Assembly: GCA_910584635.1 (NCBI GenBank)
Contig: CAJUBA010000009.1
Coordinates: 52,981 to 67,047, forward strand
Source of the DNA: an uncultured Christensenella sp.
GTDB lineage: Bacteria; Bacillota; Clostridia; Christensenellales; UBA3700
Direction of reading: 5' to 3'
DNA: 14,067 nt
Positions 12,776-14,067 of this stretch are shown here, piece by piece. Every line of letters begins with the position of its first letter. Within the stretch, counting starts at the first letter, position 1. The notes under the pieces are model-generated. The model searched no databases, was not told the DNA's origin, and saw only the letters and a list, made by a program, of their open reading frames with translations. The translations under genes were made by a program, and so were the position numbers.

Positions 12776-14067
12776 TTCTTCATGGAGCGTTGCTCCTTCA
12801 AATAGTCATTATATCTTTCTATTTGATCCTCCCTAAGGTCAATCATCTCTTTCGCCGTCGCCAACGCTTGACTATCTCCTACTATCAATTCTGTTTCTTT
12901 TACCTTTACTTTCGTTCCTTCGCTTCCCGCGTTCCTTCTAATGTCCTTCATATACTCGTCTTCCATCTTGAATAACGCTACCGTACAATCTTTCTTTATC
13001 GTCAGTTTTACCAACGGATTCACAGACGACTGTCCAAGTAAGATATAGTACGTAGATTTCTTCTCCTTACATTTATCTTTACTCATTGCGTATTCTTTCA
13101 ACGTATCGAAGAACTTCTTCTGTTTAGCGGATAGTTTTGCGTACGCCTCGTCAAGAGTCAATCTAGGAGCGGTTGTCTTTGCTTTGGGCGCAGGTTTTTC
13201 GGCAGGTATTTCGACTATCTTCTCTACTACCTTTTCCACTTCGATAGGTACTTCCACTATCTTTTCGACGGGAACCTCTACCTTAACTTCTTTGACTACT
13301 TCCTTTTCGACTATTTTTTCTACCTCGACCGGAACTTCTTTTACTACCTCTTTCTCTACTATCTTTTCAACTTCGACAGGCACCTCGACGATTTTTTCGA
13401 CGGGTACTTCTTTCTCCACTATTTTTTCAACGACTTTCTCTACCGGTACTTCTACAACCTTCTCAACGACTTCTTTTTCCCTACTTTTATTAGCCGACAA
13501 CTCGTCTATCTTTTTGAGCAACGTCTCTTGATTACGCATCAACTCTTCGTTTGCTTTCATCAACTTGTCTATCTTTTCGTCATTGCCGTCTACTTTTACC
13601 AATTTTTCAACATACGTTTCATTTATACGTTTTTCTCCGACTTGCTTAGCATTGCCTATCATATCCTTGACGATTTCTTTTAATTCGTCTACGGACTTGC
13701 CGAGTTCTTTTACCGCTTCGTCGTTGGTAGACGCTTGTTGTGGCAGATACTGCTGTACGTTGGGAAGCATAGCGGTCATAGTATCGGATACTATTCTTCT
13801 TACTTCTTCAGCGCCAAGTCCTTGTTGCGAAGCGTACGCAAAGCCTTGCGGTTGTCCCTGTCCGCCTTGCATATTTCCCGCGTTTCCGCCGAGCATACTC
13901 ATTAGTATCATCTTCAAGTCTTCGTCGCGATGTCTGTCCTTAGATTCTTCTTTATTTCTCTCGAATTCGTCCTTTGCGTCCTCGAGATTTCTTTGCGACT
14001 TTTTATAGCCTCTCTTCTCTATAAGCATGAATACAAACGACAGCACCGCTAAGCCCATTAGTACGCT
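12769..14067 (-). CDS. Membrane-anchored Val-Glu-Lys repeat protein with C-terminal domain (N-terminus beyond right edge)
   Basis: The frame ends at TAG (12769-12771) and stays open to the right edge. The ATG at 14058 sits inside a hydrophobic run (SVLMGLAVLSFVFMLI) and has no ribosome site in the 9 bases before it, so the true start lies outside. Counting from that Met: a single membrane anchor (to ~13), a charged helix (14-50), a Gly/Gln-rich linker (57-82), a coiled-coil-like region (115-193), then about 94 residues of EKIVEVPVE/EKEVVKEV repeats (194-287). A Pro/Ala hinge follows, then a soluble domain (~300-429) containing LSAKQKKFFDTLKEYA, a STYYILLG strand, LTIKKDCTVALFK, and a final basic helix. 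I recall similar C-terminal domains in uncultured Clostridia but know no assigned function. The protein is probably a cell-envelope or cytoskeletal scaffold, which is inference only. Confidence 0.8.
   Translation of the reverse strand, partial: SVLMGLAVLSFVFMLIEKRGYKKSQRNLEDAKDEFERNKEESKDRHRDEDLKMILMSMLGGNAGNMQGGQGQPQGFAYASQQGLGAEEVRRIVSDTMTAMLPNVQQYLPQQASTNDEAVKELGKSVDELKEIVKDMIGNAKQVGEKRINETYVEKLVKVDGNDEKIDKLMKANEELMRNQETLLKKIDELSANKSREKEVVEKVVEVPVEKVVEKIVEKEVPVEKIVEVPVEVEKIVEKEVVKEVPVEVEKIVEKEVVKEVKVEVPVEKIVEVPIEVEKVVEKIVEIPAEKPAPKAKTTAPRLTLDEAYAKLSAKQKKFFDTLKEYAMSKDKCKEKKSTYYILLGQSSVNPLVKLTIKKDCTVALFKMEDEYMKDIRRNAGSEGTKVKVKETELIVGDSQALATAKEMIDLREDQIERYNDYLKEQRSMKKR
13198..13479 (-). repeat. 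Coding repeat of EKIVE/EVPVE units
   Basis: These bases encode roughly nine to ten irregular copies of a 7-11 residue unit built from (P)VEKIVE, VEVPVE and KEVVKEV. Glu and Val alternate with Lys every few residues, and Pro recurs in several of the units. Such stretches form extended or interrupted helical stalks. The DNA repeats are degenerate at third codon positions, so the array is old compared with the 195-bp duplication at the left end of the window. Confidence 0.75.

Noticed and set aside
13184..13531. Plus-strand Ser/Thr/Phe-rich 115-codon frame
   Set aside because: It is the antisense of the Val-Glu-Lys repeat array. The Ser/Thr runs are simply the complement of Glu and Val codons.

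Overview
The window reads as chromosomal DNA from a low-to-moderate GC member of the Firmicutes, most likely an uncultured gut-type Clostridia lineage. The support is AT-rich intergenic DNA, AGGAG-type ribosome binding sites, a clostridial-type glutamate dehydrogenase, and near-consensus sigma-A promoters (TTGAxx, 17-18 bp, TAAAAT/TATAAT) in front of nearly every gene. I see no rRNA, tRNA, CRISPR array, phage gene or transposase.

Layout. (1) 1-1502, minus: the 5' 500 codons of a membrane protein that runs off the left edge. It has a GtrA-like four-helix domain, a long Glu-rich segment and a histone-H1-like Lys/Ala/Thr tail. (2) 1503-1793: divergent promoters. (3) 1794-3131, plus: glutamate dehydrogenase, with a terminator shared with the next, convergent gene. 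(4) 3218-3691, minus: a small four-helix membrane protein with a perfect consensus promoter. (5) 3692-3980: a second strong minus-strand promoter and a 16-bp perfect hairpin, which I read as a possible small RNA gene. (6) 3981-7939, minus: two ABC half-transporters overlapping by ATGA, together a heterodimeric exporter with one degenerate ATP site. A 7-1-7 palindrome lies just upstream of their promoter. (7) 8090-8815, minus: a YgjP/DUF45-type zinc metalloprotease, probably translated from a leaderless mRNA. (8) 8993-12007, plus: a cytoplasmic GH38 alpha-mannosidase. (9) 12008-12768: a 760-bp gene-free stretch holding an intrinsic terminator, a second hairpin and three adjacent inverted-repeat elements, one with REPIN-like architecture. 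(10) 12769-14067, minus: a membrane-anchored protein with a Val-Glu-Lys repeat segment and a conserved-looking C-terminal domain, open at its N-terminus on the right edge.

The genes look like mostly independent housekeeping and cell-envelope transcription units: nitrogen assimilation (GDH), oligosaccharide breakdown (GH38), drug or lipid export (ABC pair) and surface or membrane organisation (both edge genes). Only the ABC pair forms an obvious operon. I found no convincing new defence or biosynthetic system. The most unusual material is non-coding: the 12.05-12.78 kb inverted-repeat pile-up and the promoter-plus-hairpin unit at 3.8-3.9 kb. The charge-segregated tail of the left-edge membrane protein is the most unusual coding feature.
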